From positions 2,402,914-2,466,913 of the forward strand of contig BAOK01000001.1 in NCBI GenBank assembly GCA_000509225.1: DNA of 64,000 nucleotides, in the 5' to 3' direction. A program made the translations under genes and the position numbers. This document shows positions 50,749 through 59,688 of this stretch, one piece after another. Every line of letters begins with the position of its first letter. Position 1 is the first letter of the stretch. Origin of the DNA: Parvibaculaceae bacterium Mf 1.05b.01 (GTDB lineage: Bacteria; Pseudomonadota; Alphaproteobacteria; Parvibaculales; Parvibaculaceae). The notes under the pieces were generated by a model. The model saw only the letters and a list, made by a program, of their open reading frames with translations, searched no databases and was not told where the DNA came from.

Positions 50749-52635
50749 ATGGGCACGAGAGATTTTAAGACACACCTGTTAGGTACCGCGACAGCACTCG
50801 CATTGGCCCTGTCAGGCCAGGCCGCACATGCCGCCGACACAGAATTGCTGTGGGGCGATACGCATCTTCATACGTCCTATTCGTTTGACGCCTATCTCAA
50901 CAGGAACATGACGGCGGATCCTGATACGGCCTATCGCTATGCCAAAGGCCTGCCGGTTGTGAACCCTGGTCACCAAGGCCGCGTGCAAATTGACACGCCG
51001 CTCGATTTTCTTGTCATCGCTGACCACGCGGTGATGCTGGGCGGCATGCGCCACATTGTCGACAAGGGTATTCCCACAGACGATATGGGCCTGGTCGATC
51101 GTGCGCGCGCCTGGTATGCGCAGCGCTGGTTGCGCGGTGTGGTTGCCGATGATGAAGGCATGGCGGCCTTTGCATCATTCCTGCCTCAGCCCATGTCAGT
51201 TGAAGAAGCCGCCGCGGCCCCGCTGGGGGCAGGCATACCAGGTTGGCGAACCATGGCGCGCACAAGCTGGCAGGAAACCATCGCCGTTACCGACAGCCAC
51301 TATGAGCCTGGGAAGTTTACGTCCTTTATTGGCTGGGAATGGAGCTCCATTCCCGCGGGCGCCAATATGCACCGCGTTGTCTTCACACCAAACGGGGCTG
51401 ATGTTGCGGGTCAGTTTCAACCCTTCTCCACCTCTGACAGCAACTATCCGGAAGATTTGTGGAACTGGCTTGATGAAACCTCAGAGCGCACGGGCGCGGA
51501 GTTTGTGGCCATTCCGCACAACTCCAATATTTCCAAAGGCTATATGTTCTCTGAAACGAACTTGAGAAGCGAGCCGATCACTGCGGAGATGGCAGCAACC
51601 CGCATGGAATGGGAACCGGTTGCAGAGATCACGCAGTTCAAAGGGGACAGTGAAACCCACCCGTCTCTGTCGCCCGATGATGAATTCGCAGACTTTGAAA
51701 CCTATACTCACTACATCCAGCAGAACGCGCCTGAATATGCACCCGTCGCCGGCGACTATGTTCGCTCCGCCCTGCTGAGCGGCCTTGAGATTGAAAACAG
51801 GATCGGCGCCAACCCGTTCGCCTTTGGCGTCATCGGATCGACGGACAGCCATACCGGCCTTGCGTCAGCGGAAGAACCAAATTTCTGGGGCAAGTTCCCG
51901 CGCGACACCACGCCGTTCGGCAAGACCGGCGGCTGGCGCACAGGATCTGGCGGCAGTCTTGGGCCGAACGGCTGGTCCATGTCAGCATCCGGCCTTGCCG
52001 CTGTGTGGGCTGAAGAGAATACAAGGGAATCCATCTTCGCCGCCTTTAAGCGTCGCGAAGTCTATGGCACCACAGGCCCCCGGATTGCCGTGCGCTTCTT
52101 TGGCGGCTGGGACTATGACGGGGCAGCGGCAGAAGCCGGGGACCTTGCCGACATTGGCTATGCCGGTGGTGTGCCCATGGGCGGTGACCTTACTGGTGCG
52201 CCTGCGGGTCAAGCACCTAAGTTCCTCGTCCGCGCCACGAAAGATCCGAAGTCGGGCAATCTGGACCGAGTACAGATTGTGAAGGGCTGGCTCGGTGCTG
52301 ATGGCGAAGCCCAGGAGCGTGTCTATGACGTTGTCTGGTCAGACGGACGCGTCGCAGATGCAAATGGGAAAATTCCCGCTGTCGGCAACACGGTCGACAT
52401 TGCGACGGGTCGCTATGAAAACTCGATTGGTGCTGCAGAACTATCAGCGGTTTGGGAAGACCCGGACTTTGATGCCTCACAGAACGCATTTTATTATGCA
52501 CGGGTGCTTGAGATCCCGACACCGCGCCATTCATTGTTTGACGCGCTTGCGCTCGGCATTGATGTTGCGGAAACAAATCACCCTGCGACCATACAGGAAC
52601 GGGCTTACTCTTCAGCAATCTGGTACAAGCCCTGA
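50749..52635 (+). CDS. Exported DUF3604 protein
   Basis: 628 residues: signal peptide (ATALALALSGQAAHA, cut near residue 28), then LLWGDTHLHTSYSFDAYLN, DTPLDFLVIADHAVMLGG, FIGWEWSSIPAGANMHRVVF, FVAIPHNSNISKGYMF and VIGSTDSHTGLASAEEPNFWGKF. These repeated H/D clusters mark a PHP-like metallophosphoesterase fold of the DUF3604 family, function unknown. Length is normal for the family. ATG 50749 follows GGGAGGGGA. HupE/UreJ-like and parvulin genes follow on the other strand. Confidence 0.9.
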   Translation: MGTRDFKTHLLGTATALALALSGQAAHAADTELLWGDTHLHTSYSFDAYLNRNMTADPDTAYRYAKGLPVVNPGHQGRVQIDTPLDFLVIADHAVMLGGMRHIVDKGIPTDDMGLVDRARAWYAQRWLRGVVADDEGMAAFASFLPQPMSVEEAAAAPLGAGIPGWRTMARTSWQETIAVTDSHYEPGKFTSFIGWEWSSIPAGANMHRVVFTPNGADVAGQFQPFSTSDSNYPEDLWNWLDETSERTGAEFVAIPHNSNISKGYMFSETNLRSEPITAEMAATRMEWEPVAEITQFKGDSETHPSLSPDDEFADFETYTHYIQQNAPEYAPVAGDYVRSALLSGLEIENRIGANPFAFGVIGSTDSHTGLASAEEPNFWGKFPRDTTPFGKTGGWRTGSGGSLGPNGWSMSASGLAAVWAEENTRESIFAAFKRREVYGTTGPRIAVRFFGGWDYDGAAAEAGDLADIGYAGGVPMGGDLTGAPAGQAPKFLVRATKDPKSGNLDRVQIVKGWLGADGEAQERVYDVVWSDGRVADANGKIPAVGNTVDIATGRYENSIGAAELSAVWEDPDFDASQNAFYYARVLEIPTPRHSLFDALALGIDVAETNHPATIQERAYSSAIWYKP

Positions 52636-52644
52636 TTGTTCTGA

Positions 52645-52690
52645 AGCGTTTCCGGACGGAAAACCGCTCAACACTTTTCCTGGAAACGCT
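52645..52690. repeat. Single-hairpin member of the repeat family, copy 5
   Basis: AGCGTTTCC, GGAAAA, then TTTTCC, GGAAACGCT. Compared with copy 2 the inner stem has changed from GGATAA/TTATCC to GGAAAA/TTTTCC, with pairing kept. Confidence 0.85.
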
Positions 52691-52713
52691 CGGTTGATCA
52701 GCGTGTCACACCT

Positions 52714-52738
52714 AAGGGCAGCTTCGGCTGCCCTTTTT
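52714..52738 (+). terminator. Terminator of the DUF3604 gene
   Basis: AAGGGCAGC pairs with GCTGCCCTT around a TTCG tetraloop, followed by T residues; 9-bp stem. Confidence 0.92.
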
Positions 52739-52739
52739 G

Positions 52740-53753
52740 TTAGGCGACCACCGCGATAAAACGCTCAATGGTCCAGAAAGCGGCAAGGCTTCCCACCAGG
52801 TAAGCGGCGGGCAGCGTCACCTCACTTAAGCCCCATGTCTTTGCATCTTCTTTGACAAACGCGATAGCGCGAAGCCCAACAAAGGTAATCGCGACAAGGC
52901 AGAGAATGAAGGCGATCTGTCCAACCTCAACACCAAGATTGAAGAAAAGCAACGCGAGCGGTACTTCCGTTTGGGGCAGGCCGATCTCTCCCAAAACGGC
53001 GGCGAAACCAAAGCCGTGTAAAAGTCCGAAACCGCTAGAAATCAGGATGGGGTAGCGCCATGTCAGCGTGTCCCGCGCCGGGCGGGCAAGCTCTGCCGCA
53101 ACGAAGACAATTGAGAGAGCGATCACAGCTTCCAACGGCGCCACCGGCACGCTCACAATATCAAGGGCGGCAAGTGCGAGCGTCACAGAGTGAGCCAGTG
53201 TAAAGCCGGTCACAATGAGCAGTACGCGCCTCACCGTTCCCGCCAGCATCAAAAGGCAGGCAACAAACAGAAGGTGATCATAGCCCGTCAGAATATGCTC
53301 AATGCCGAGCTTCAGATATTCACTGGCGACACTGCCCGCATCTTCTGCATTCGGAATGTCGATCAGAATGGCATCGGGCCCATTCCGGATGACCTGGACT
53401 TCGCCTGAGGGACGGATAACCCGCACCAAAGACGACACAGCCGGGTTTCCCCGCGGATAGGTGATTGATACGGACAAGGCACCTTCAAGCGTATTGCAAT
53501 CATAAAGGCCCTGGCCAATGTTGAGAGCAGGGCTCGCTGCGGTCTCGGGTGACTGAACGCGCTCGCAAGCCTCTGGCAATGTAATCTGAGGTGCATTGTT
53601 CCGATCAATAGTCGACGGCACACGCCATTTCAGAAAAACAGCGCCTGTCTCTTTCTCTTCAATTTCAATGAAGAGTGGTCTGCCTTCATGGGCAGATAGC
53701 GGGGTGCTCAGAAAAACAATGAGGCCCGAAAGGACAAAGAGAATCCGGCTCAT
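52740..53753 (-). CDS. HupE/UreJ-like exported membrane protein
   Basis: 337 residues: signal peptide (ILFVLSGLIVFLSTPLSA, mature end HEGRPLF), a soluble beta-rich domain to about residue 145, then six membrane helices with the HupE/UreJ_2 motifs LGIEHILTGYDHLLFVACLLML, FTLAHSVTLALAAL, VEAVIALSIVFVA-like and GLLHGFGFAAVLGEIGLP. Conserved His pairs suggest metal (Ni/Co/Cu) handling or a membrane enzyme. The start overlaps the parvulin stop (ATGA), a coupled pair. Confidence 0.88.
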   Translation of the reverse strand: MSRILFVLSGLIVFLSTPLSAHEGRPLFIEIEEKETGAVFLKWRVPSTIDRNNAPQITLPEACERVQSPETAASPALNIGQGLYDCNTLEGALSVSITYPRGNPAVSSLVRVIRPSGEVQVIRNGPDAILIDIPNAEDAGSVASEYLKLGIEHILTGYDHLLFVACLLMLAGTVRRVLLIVTGFTLAHSVTLALAALDIVSVPVAPLEAVIALSIVFVAAELARPARDTLTWRYPILISSGFGLLHGFGFAAVLGEIGLPQTEVPLALLFFNLGVEVGQIAFILCLVAITFVGLRAIAFVKEDAKTWGLSEVTLPAAYLVGSLAAFWTIERFIAVVA

Positions 53754-54637
53754 TCTGGCGCACCCGTGCCAAGGTCGATCTCAATGTCATATTCAGCGGC
53801 AATATTTGCAATCGCTGCCTCTTTATCAGCCTCCAACTTCACGCGTCGCGCGTCTTCAGTCACGCGCGTCTTCACGTCTTCAAAGTTTGCATCCTGCCCC
53901 TGAGACACGGATGTCACCATGACAAGGTGCACGCCATAGGGAGACTTGAACACGCCCTGCCAAATGCCGTCTTCTGCCGTGAGAGCGAACAGCTCCGCTG
54001 TCATCTCAGGCCCGAAGTGGCTGGCGACAAAATCATAGGTGCGCTCTACATAGTTGAGGTGGAACGGAAAACGGTCTCCCTGTCCAGGCGCGCCTGAGAA
54101 AGGCACCCGCTCAGCATTCAATCGGGTGAGCGCGTCTGCTGCCTGCGCCAAGGCCGCGTCTCCGTGTTTGGCCTTGTCAAAATAGACGTGAGTGAAGGTG
54201 ATAGAGGGCGCGACGAAATAGTCCTGTTTGTTGGCTTCAAAATGCGCCTGCAGGTCCTCATCGGTCAGGTCAACAGCTGCGCTTGCAAACCCTTCGGCCA
54301 GGAACTCCACCTTCTGGATGAGACGACGGCGGATCACATAATCATCCGCATCCAGCCCAAGGCCCAGACCTTCTCGGTAAAGCACCTCTTCGCGCAAATA
54401 TTCGTCCACCAGGCGCTTAACGTCTTCCTCACTCAGCGCCTCAAGCCGGCGTTCTGCCATCTCGCGATCAAAGCTGCGCGTGCGGTACTGGATAAAGGTC
54501 AGAATGGTTTCACGGTCGACCCGTATTTCACTGCTGTCTGCGTCACTTTCAGCTTGGCCCAAAGCGGAGAACAGGAAGAAAAGTGCAAAGCCTACGATGG
54601 CGAAGTGAAAAAGAGGGTCGCGGAAAATTCTGGTCAT
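53750..54637 (-). CDS. Membrane-anchored parvulin-type peptidyl-prolyl isomerase
   Basis: 295 residues with one N-terminal membrane helix (FHFAIVGFALFFLFSALG), a helical SurA/PrsA-like domain (DVKRLVDEYLREEVLYREGLGLGLDADDYVIRRRLIQKVEFL) and a C-terminal PpiC-like domain with SPYGVHLVMVTSV. The catalytic-domain core is degenerate compared with E. coli PpiC, so it may be a chaperone rather than an isomerase. ATG 54637 follows AAAAGGTG. It is translationally coupled to the HupE/UreJ-like protein and is a plausible folding factor for it or for DUF3604. Confidence 0.82.
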   Translation of the reverse strand: MTRIFRDPLFHFAIVGFALFFLFSALGQAESDADSSEIRVDRETILTFIQYRTRSFDREMAERRLEALSEEDVKRLVDEYLREEVLYREGLGLGLDADDYVIRRRLIQKVEFLAEGFASAAVDLTDEDLQAHFEANKQDYFVAPSITFTHVYFDKAKHGDAALAQAADALTRLNAERVPFSGAPGQGDRFPFHLNYVERTYDFVASHFGPEMTAELFALTAEDGIWQGVFKSPYGVHLVMVTSVSQGQDANFEDVKTRVTEDARRVKLEADKEAAIANIAAEYDIEIDLGTGAPE

Positions 54638-54833
54638 GAAAGCACCTTTTGCGGCGTCTGTTTTGATCCCATTTTATACCATAGCAGCCGCCCAATTCCT
54701 CCTGCCGACAACAAATTTTCCTGTTGTTTTGCAAGGTGGCGGCTCTTGCTGCGACGACCGGTCTTTTGACAGGACCGGCTGCGACTCTCACACTGAGCCT
54801 GGAACGGGGTGGTCTTGTTTCAGGAGGTTCTGG

Positions 54834-56075
54834 GTGGGAGAACAATCAAGTGCTGGGCATTCACGCCCTCAGCTCGCACGGCGTCTTAATCTGCCGCTGC
54901 TCGTGCTCTATGGGCTGGGCGTTACAGTGGGCGCGGGCATTTACGTCCTTATCGGTGAGATTGGTCATGCCGCAGGCGTCTTTTCGCCTTATGCCTTTTT
55001 GCTCGCGGCCCTCCTCATCGCGCCAACGACCTATTCCTTCGCCAAGCTTGTGGTTCGGTTCCCCGTGAGCGCCGGCGAGGCCCGTTACGTGGAAGAAGGC
55101 TATCGTCAGAAATGGTTGGCCATCGTCATCGGCCTGCTGGTGGCATCTGCTGGAATTGTATCGTCAGCGACCATCTCTGTGGGGAGCATTGGTTATGTGC
55201 AGGAATTCATTGCCATCCCCTCGCCGCTCCTTGTCACGCTCATCATCGTGGTCTTCACGGGGCTCGCGATTCTCGGCATTCAAGCATCTGCCATTGCGGC
55301 GGCTGTTCTTACGCTCATTGAAGTCGGCGGGCTCCTCCTCATCATCGGTGGGGGATTTGTTTCCGACACCCCCGCCATCTGGGCGGGCATGAAAGCGCCG
55401 TTCGCCACGTTTGAGTTGCACGCCATTGGACTTATCGGCGCGTCTGCCGTGCTCGCCTTTTATGCCTTTATCGGCTTTGAGGACATGGTGAATGTCGCCG
55501 AGGAAGTGAAAGAACCCGAAAAGATTTTTCCACCCGCCATTGCGATCACACTGCTGGTCACTGTGGTGCTCTATTTTCTGGTGAGTACGATTTCCATCTC
55601 GCTGGTCGGGCAAGAGGAACTGGGAAAGGCAGGGGCGCCCATCTCTCTCATCGCAGAGCGGACCGGACTTATCTCGCCTGCCTTGTTATCAGGCATCGGG
55701 GTGCTGGCAGCGCTCAATGGCATTCTCATCCAGATCATCATGGCGTCGCGGGTGCTCTATGGGCTTTCGCGGCAAGCGGAGATGCCGCAGTTTCTTGCTT
55801 ACGTGCATCCGCGTACGCACACGCCGGTCACCGCGACTGTGATTGTCGCTGCCGTAACACTGGTGCTCGCCCTTGCCTTTCCCTTGGCGCGGCTGGCAGA
55901 AACAACCTCGCAGATCACATTTGTGGTGTTTACCCTCGTGAACGGCGCGCTCATCGCCATCACATTGCGGGAGGCAGGATGGAAACTTGCCCAAGTGCCC
56001 TCGTTCCAAATCATCGCTATCCCGGCATTCGGTGCCGTTGGCGCCGTCGGCCTTATGCTGGTGAGTTTGGTGTGA
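54834..56075 (+). CDS. APC-superfamily amino-acid/polyamine transporter
   Basis: 413 residues with about 11-12 helices. The APC signature is clear in helix 1: LPLLVLYGLGVTVGAGIYVLIGEIG (GAGIY), then APTTYSFAKLVVRFPVSAGEARYVEEG, FYAFIGFEDMVNVAEEVKEPEKIFPPAI (helix 6 motif) and LYGLSRQAEMPQFLAYVHPRTHTP. The open frame runs back to 54636, but GTG 54834 has AGGAGG at ideal distance and removes a non-protein-like stretch rich in Cys. The substrate is unknown. Confidence 0.88.
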   Translation: MGEQSSAGHSRPQLARRLNLPLLVLYGLGVTVGAGIYVLIGEIGHAAGVFSPYAFLLAALLIAPTTYSFAKLVVRFPVSAGEARYVEEGYRQKWLAIVIGLLVASAGIVSSATISVGSIGYVQEFIAIPSPLLVTLIIVVFTGLAILGIQASAIAAAVLTLIEVGGLLLIIGGGFVSDTPAIWAGMKAPFATFELHAIGLIGASAVLAFYAFIGFEDMVNVAEEVKEPEKIFPPAIAITLLVTVVLYFLVSTISISLVGQEELGKAGAPISLIAERTGLISPALLSGIGVLAALNGILIQIIMASRVLYGLSRQAEMPQFLAYVHPRTHTPVTATVIVAAVTLVLALAFPLARLAETTSQITFVVFTLVNGALIAITLREAGWKLAQVPSFQIIAIPAFGAVGAVGLMLVSLV

Positions 56076-56080
56076 GGAAA

Positions 56081-56209
56081 ATGGCGCGCCTAAACGAAGA
56101 AAGTTCGAACACATTGTTCAACACATTGGCGCAATGGGAAGCCATTTTGGACCGCAAAAATCGCGGAACAGAGGTTCCTATCGAATCTGCCAACCCACCT
56201 GCCCCTTAG
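56081..56209 (+). CDS. Small protein of 42 residues
   Basis: ATG 56081 follows GTGAGGAAA immediately after the transporter stop. The product is acidic and soluble (LNEESSNTLFNTLAQWEAILDRK...). It would be a helical small protein coupled to the transporter. No family is known, and it could be a chance frame. Confidence 0.4.
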   Translation: MARLNEESSNTLFNTLAQWEAILDRKNRGTEVPIESANPPAP

Positions 56210-56274
56210 GTCTCTAATTTGCCTAAATCAGAGTCGGTATCCGGCAGCCGGCGACGCGGGCGAACCAGCCGCCC

Positions 56275-57963
56275 TTAAAGCGGATTATAAAGCGAGAAGT
56301 AGAACTGCGGGTCGCGGTCAGTCCCGCGGCTGCTATCACGGGTGAGGGGTTTAGCGAGTTCAGCTGTGGCACTGAGTTGCTCCAGCACGCGGAAACGGAT
56401 ACCGCTACCTGCGGAAGCCAAAGACTGTCGCTCAAATCCAGGCGCCGCATTTCGGTTCCACACAGCCCCAATGTCAAAGAAGCCATAGAAGGTAATGTTA
56501 TCGGCGATGGGTGTGCGAAGCCCCGGGGTGTATTGGAGCTCAACCGATCCAGCGACGCCATCATCCCCTGTCAGCTCACTATATTCGTAGGCACGCCCAA
56601 AACGAGCACCGCCCAGTCCCATCTCTTCTGATGACAAAAGTGGCGCGGAGGATTTCTGCCCAGCAACGCGGACGGCGAGAGCCAGTTCATCCCCCCATAG
56701 GCGCTGCCAACGGTAATACTCCGCAACCAATTTGGTGAATTGCACCTCACCGTCTGCACGAGACGCAAAACGATGCCCGGCACCTGAAGCACCCAGAATA
56801 TCAAGCCCCTGATCAATACCCACACTGACAAAGTTCGAACCATTCCACTCGTCCGTGCGGACATACTCGACCTTCAACCGAGCAACCCTGAGCCGGTCAT
56901 CAAAGATAATGCCGAACTCGGTCTCGTCAGTGACGTTGCGGATATCAAAGCTGCCGCGGAGCCACAAAGTCTCGTTACGCATCCGAATGAGCGGGTACTG
57001 CCCTTCGATACTTCCAAAGACTGACGCCCCCTCTCTGCCTATTGAACTTAGCGGGCCGGAAGGGTCGGTCGCGCTATAAGCCCCGGAGAGCGAAAGCGCG
57101 AACCCGTCAGAGCCAATTGGTTGATGCAAGCGTAGTTGCCCGTATTGAAGTTCATTGGGATCGGTGGGCGTGGTGTAAGCCGACGCCGTCAGAATTTCTC
57201 CTAGCCCAAGCAGCGAATTAGCACTCGCGGACAGACCCAGCTGAACTGGCCCGACCGCGTCCGTGCCGCGATTGTCAGCATAGAGTGACCCTTCCCAGGC
57301 ATCATATGTAGAGGTCAGACCTAGCGTATACGCGCCGCTCCCGTCCACTTCCTCAGCGAGAGCAATATCGGTGATTTTGAGACCGCCCAGATCATGCATC
57401 AGCAGGAGATTGCGCTCAAATGTAGATTGTGAGAGGGGACGTTCTGCAAGAATGTTTTGGGTATAGGGTGCAAAGTCAACACCGCCTGTGTCACCACGTA
57501 CCTGCACTTCCTTCACATAGCCTTCAATAATTCTGAGCTCGATAACACCAGCGATAATGGACTGGGGCGGAACGAATGCGCGGGACAGTGTATATCCTCT
57601 GTCCTGATAGAATTTGGTGGCTGCGTCGGCAATATCCATTAGGTCAGATCGACCGACCTCTGTTGCCATGAAGCGTTCGTATAAGGGTGCGAGCTCTTCA
57701 CCGGAAAAAACCGTGGAACCGCTCACCGTAACGCCGGTAAGTGTGAAACGTTCCGTATCTGGCTGCCGATAGGGAGCCACACCTGGCAGGCGCGGATCAG
57801 AAGGTTGATCAACAAGGTCTTCTCTATCCGTATCTTGAATACGTCGTTGGACCTGCCCGGGATCCTCTGATGCGTGCGCTGAGTGTACACCGAATGCACA
57901 AACAAGCGTCAGACAGATCAATCCGACCGTGCAGCCCCCAGCGCAATTGCGGAACCCGTCCAT
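56275..57963 (-). CDS. TpsB/ShlB-family outer-membrane transporter (two-partner secretion or hemolysin activation type)
   Basis: 562 residues: signal peptide (VGLICLTLVCAFGVHSAHA, cut after residue 31), a short linker with DREDLVDQPSD, a POTRA_2 domain (about 60-145, FTLTGVTVSGSTVFSGEEL...YQDRGYTLSRAFVPPQSI...ELRIIEGYV), a second POTRA-like part, then a 16-strand barrel with LYADNRGTDAVGPVQLG and a terminal beta strand ending in YFSLYNPL. ATG 57963 is preferred to 58026. It exports a large partner through the outer membrane, but no TpsA gene is nearby. Confidence 0.88.
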   Translation of the reverse strand: MDGFRNCAGGCTVGLICLTLVCAFGVHSAHASEDPGQVQRRIQDTDREDLVDQPSDPRLPGVAPYRQPDTERFTLTGVTVSGSTVFSGEELAPLYERFMATEVGRSDLMDIADAATKFYQDRGYTLSRAFVPPQSIIAGVIELRIIEGYVKEVQVRGDTGGVDFAPYTQNILAERPLSQSTFERNLLLMHDLGGLKITDIALAEEVDGSGAYTLGLTSTYDAWEGSLYADNRGTDAVGPVQLGLSASANSLLGLGEILTASAYTTPTDPNELQYGQLRLHQPIGSDGFALSLSGAYSATDPSGPLSSIGREGASVFGSIEGQYPLIRMRNETLWLRGSFDIRNVTDETEFGIIFDDRLRVARLKVEYVRTDEWNGSNFVSVGIDQGLDILGASGAGHRFASRADGEVQFTKLVAEYYRWQRLWGDELALAVRVAGQKSSAPLLSSEEMGLGGARFGRAYEYSELTGDDGVAGSVELQYTPGLRTPIADNITFYGFFDIGAVWNRNAAPGFERQSLASAGSGIRFRVLEQLSATAELAKPLTRDSSRGTDRDPQFYFSLYNPL

Positions 57964-58171
57964 GTGTCTCTCAGCAACCCAAAATCTCTGCCACCCAGGC
58001 ACATACTGAAGTTCTATCCTTAGCAATTTATGAATAGATCAAATGAGACTAAAATTGCTCAGAAAACGGAGGAAATCCTTAGCATAGAACCAGTGTTTTC
58101 CTTTAATTCAGGCTCCTTTTTCTTAAAGTTCGAGTGAGTGCAAAAGCGCTCGAGTTTTAGGAGTAAGTGCC

Positions 58172-59608
58172 ATGCGTACCAATGGTCTGTTTCGCTATTT
58201 GGGTTTCATCACGCTGATGCTCGCGTCCATGAGTGTCGCTTCGCAGGCGTTCGCGCTTGAAGACCGTGCCTGGAACGTAGAAAGCCACGCTGGCACTGTC
58301 TGGGTCACACAGGCTGCCCTTCAGCCCGTCGCCCTAAACCCAAACGAAAGTCTGCGGGCCGGTTCTACGATCGAAACCGGCGACGACGGACGCGTTATTC
58401 TGGTTCGCGGTGATGAGTCCATTATCGTCTCGCCCCGCACATCCCTCGCACTCCCCGAACACAACGACAATGGAATGGCGACCACCATTCTGCAGAGCTT
58501 CGGTACGATCCTGCTGCAGGTTGAAAAACGCGCCAAGCAGCATTTTGAAGTTGAAACCCCCTTCCTTGCCGCTGTGGTGAAAGGCACCAAGTTTACAGTG
58601 ACTGTGGATCAAAGTGGTGCGGCAGTTCATGTTGTGGAAGGCGCGGTCGAAGTCATTGACCTCGATACCGGCGATGTCGGAATGGTCCGCCCGGGTCAGA
58701 CCGCCCACACGCCTGCCGCCCAAGGCGTTGGTCTGTCTGTCGGTGGACCAGGCGCAGCGGCTCCGGCCCGTGGGGCAGCCCCTGCCCGCGTCAATAAGGC
58801 CATCCCCGCGCCGCGCCAAACACAGGCGTCGGCACCTATCAAAGCCCCTGCGCCGATCATCGTCGCAAGCGTCGGAACAGCGGCACTTGATGTTGGCATG
58901 TCTACAAACGGACTCGCCCGCGGCGCCACCGTTTCCAACGGCCGGGTCAGCAGCGCGTCGTCCAATGCAGACACGTCAAACAGCGCAATGAGAACAGGTG
59001 CAACCAGCGAAAATACAGTTGGAACAGCCGGTGCATCAGGCAATATTCCAGCTGGTCTTGTCGGAAACACAAACGCTGTCGCAGCAGGCCTCTCAGAGAG
59101 AGGATCTGATACATCAGGAAACTCTGGCGCCGCGACAGCCGCACTTTCAAGCAGTTCAGCACCAGGCCTCACCGACAACCCAAACAGCAATGCGGGTGGC
59201 AACAGTGCCGCTGCAGCCAGCAATGGCTTGGCGGTTGGTAACACCGGCGCAACACCGCCAGGTCTTGCTCAGACTTCGGCGTCAAATGCCGGTGGCAATG
59301 GGAACGGTGTAGCTGTTGGCCTGACGAATTCGACACCACCTGGGCTCACAAACAATCCTAGCGCCAATACAGGTAACACCGGTAATGGGCTGGCCGTTGG
59401 ACAGACTGGTGCAACACCTCCAGGCCTTGCCAACAACCCGAACGCCAACGCCGGAGGCAATGGTAACGGACTGGCTGTCGGGCAGACCGGCGCCACGCCG
59501 CCTGGGCTCGAGAACAACCCCAACTCCAATGCAGGAGGCAATGGGAATGGTAACGGAAATGCTAATTCCAACGCAGGCGGCAATGGAAAAGGTAACGGGA
59601 AAGTCTAG
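58172..59608 (+). CDS. FecR-domain secreted protein with tandem glycine/asparagine-rich repeats
   Basis: 478 residues: signal peptide (TLMLASMSVASQAFA, cut near residue 28), a FecR domain (about 36-165: GTVWVTQAALQPVALNPNESLRAGSTIETGDDGRVILVRGDES, EVETPFLAAVVKGTKFTV, VVEGAVEV), an alanine/proline linker, then low-complexity sequence. Residues 351-458 form four 27-residue tandem repeats built on NGLAVGQTGATPPGL and NxNAGGNG. The last 20 residues are G/N/K-only. SD TTAGGAGT precedes ATG 58172. Secreted surface or matrix protein is likely; it may be the substrate of the divergent TpsB. Confidence 0.82.
   Translation: MRTNGLFRYLGFITLMLASMSVASQAFALEDRAWNVESHAGTVWVTQAALQPVALNPNESLRAGSTIETGDDGRVILVRGDESIIVSPRTSLALPEHNDNGMATTILQSFGTILLQVEKRAKQHFEVETPFLAAVVKGTKFTVTVDQSGAAVHVVEGAVEVIDLDTGDVGMVRPGQTAHTPAAQGVGLSVGGPGAAAPARGAAPARVNKAIPAPRQTQASAPIKAPAPIIVASVGTAALDVGMSTNGLARGATVSNGRVSSASSNADTSNSAMRTGATSENTVGTAGASGNIPAGLVGNTNAVAAGLSERGSDTSGNSGAATAALSSSSAPGLTDNPNSNAGGNSAAAASNGLAVGNTGATPPGLAQTSASNAGGNGNGVAVGLTNSTPPGLTNNPSANTGNTGNGLAVGQTGATPPGLANNPNANAGGNGNGLAVGQTGATPPGLENNPNSNAGGNGNGNGNANSNAGGNGKGNGKV
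59222..59545 (+). repeat. Four tandem 81-bp repeats coding 27 residues each
   Basis: Residues 351-458 of the FecR-domain protein. Each unit has NGLAVG, a TGATPPGL core, a linker and NAGGNG. Units 3 and 4 (about residues 405-458) are nearly identical in protein but differ in DNA, so the repeat is not a very recent duplication. Confidence 0.85.
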
Positions 59609-59643
59609 TTAAGCTGAATGTAAGCCCTTCTATCTAAAATCAA

Positions 59644-59678
59644 CCCGCTATGTGACTTTGCGCATAGCGGGCTTTTTT
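59644..59678 (+). terminator. Terminator between the FecR-domain gene and the kinase
   Basis: CCCGCTATG (59644-59652) pairs with CATAGCGGG (59663-59671), followed by C and six T. It ends 11 bases before the kinase ATG. Confidence 0.9.
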
Positions 59679-59688
59679 GGGCGGCAGC

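Noticed and set aside
55164-56114. 149- and 141-codon minus-strand frames
   Set aside because: Antisense to the APC transporter; hydrophilic complement of hydrophobic helices.
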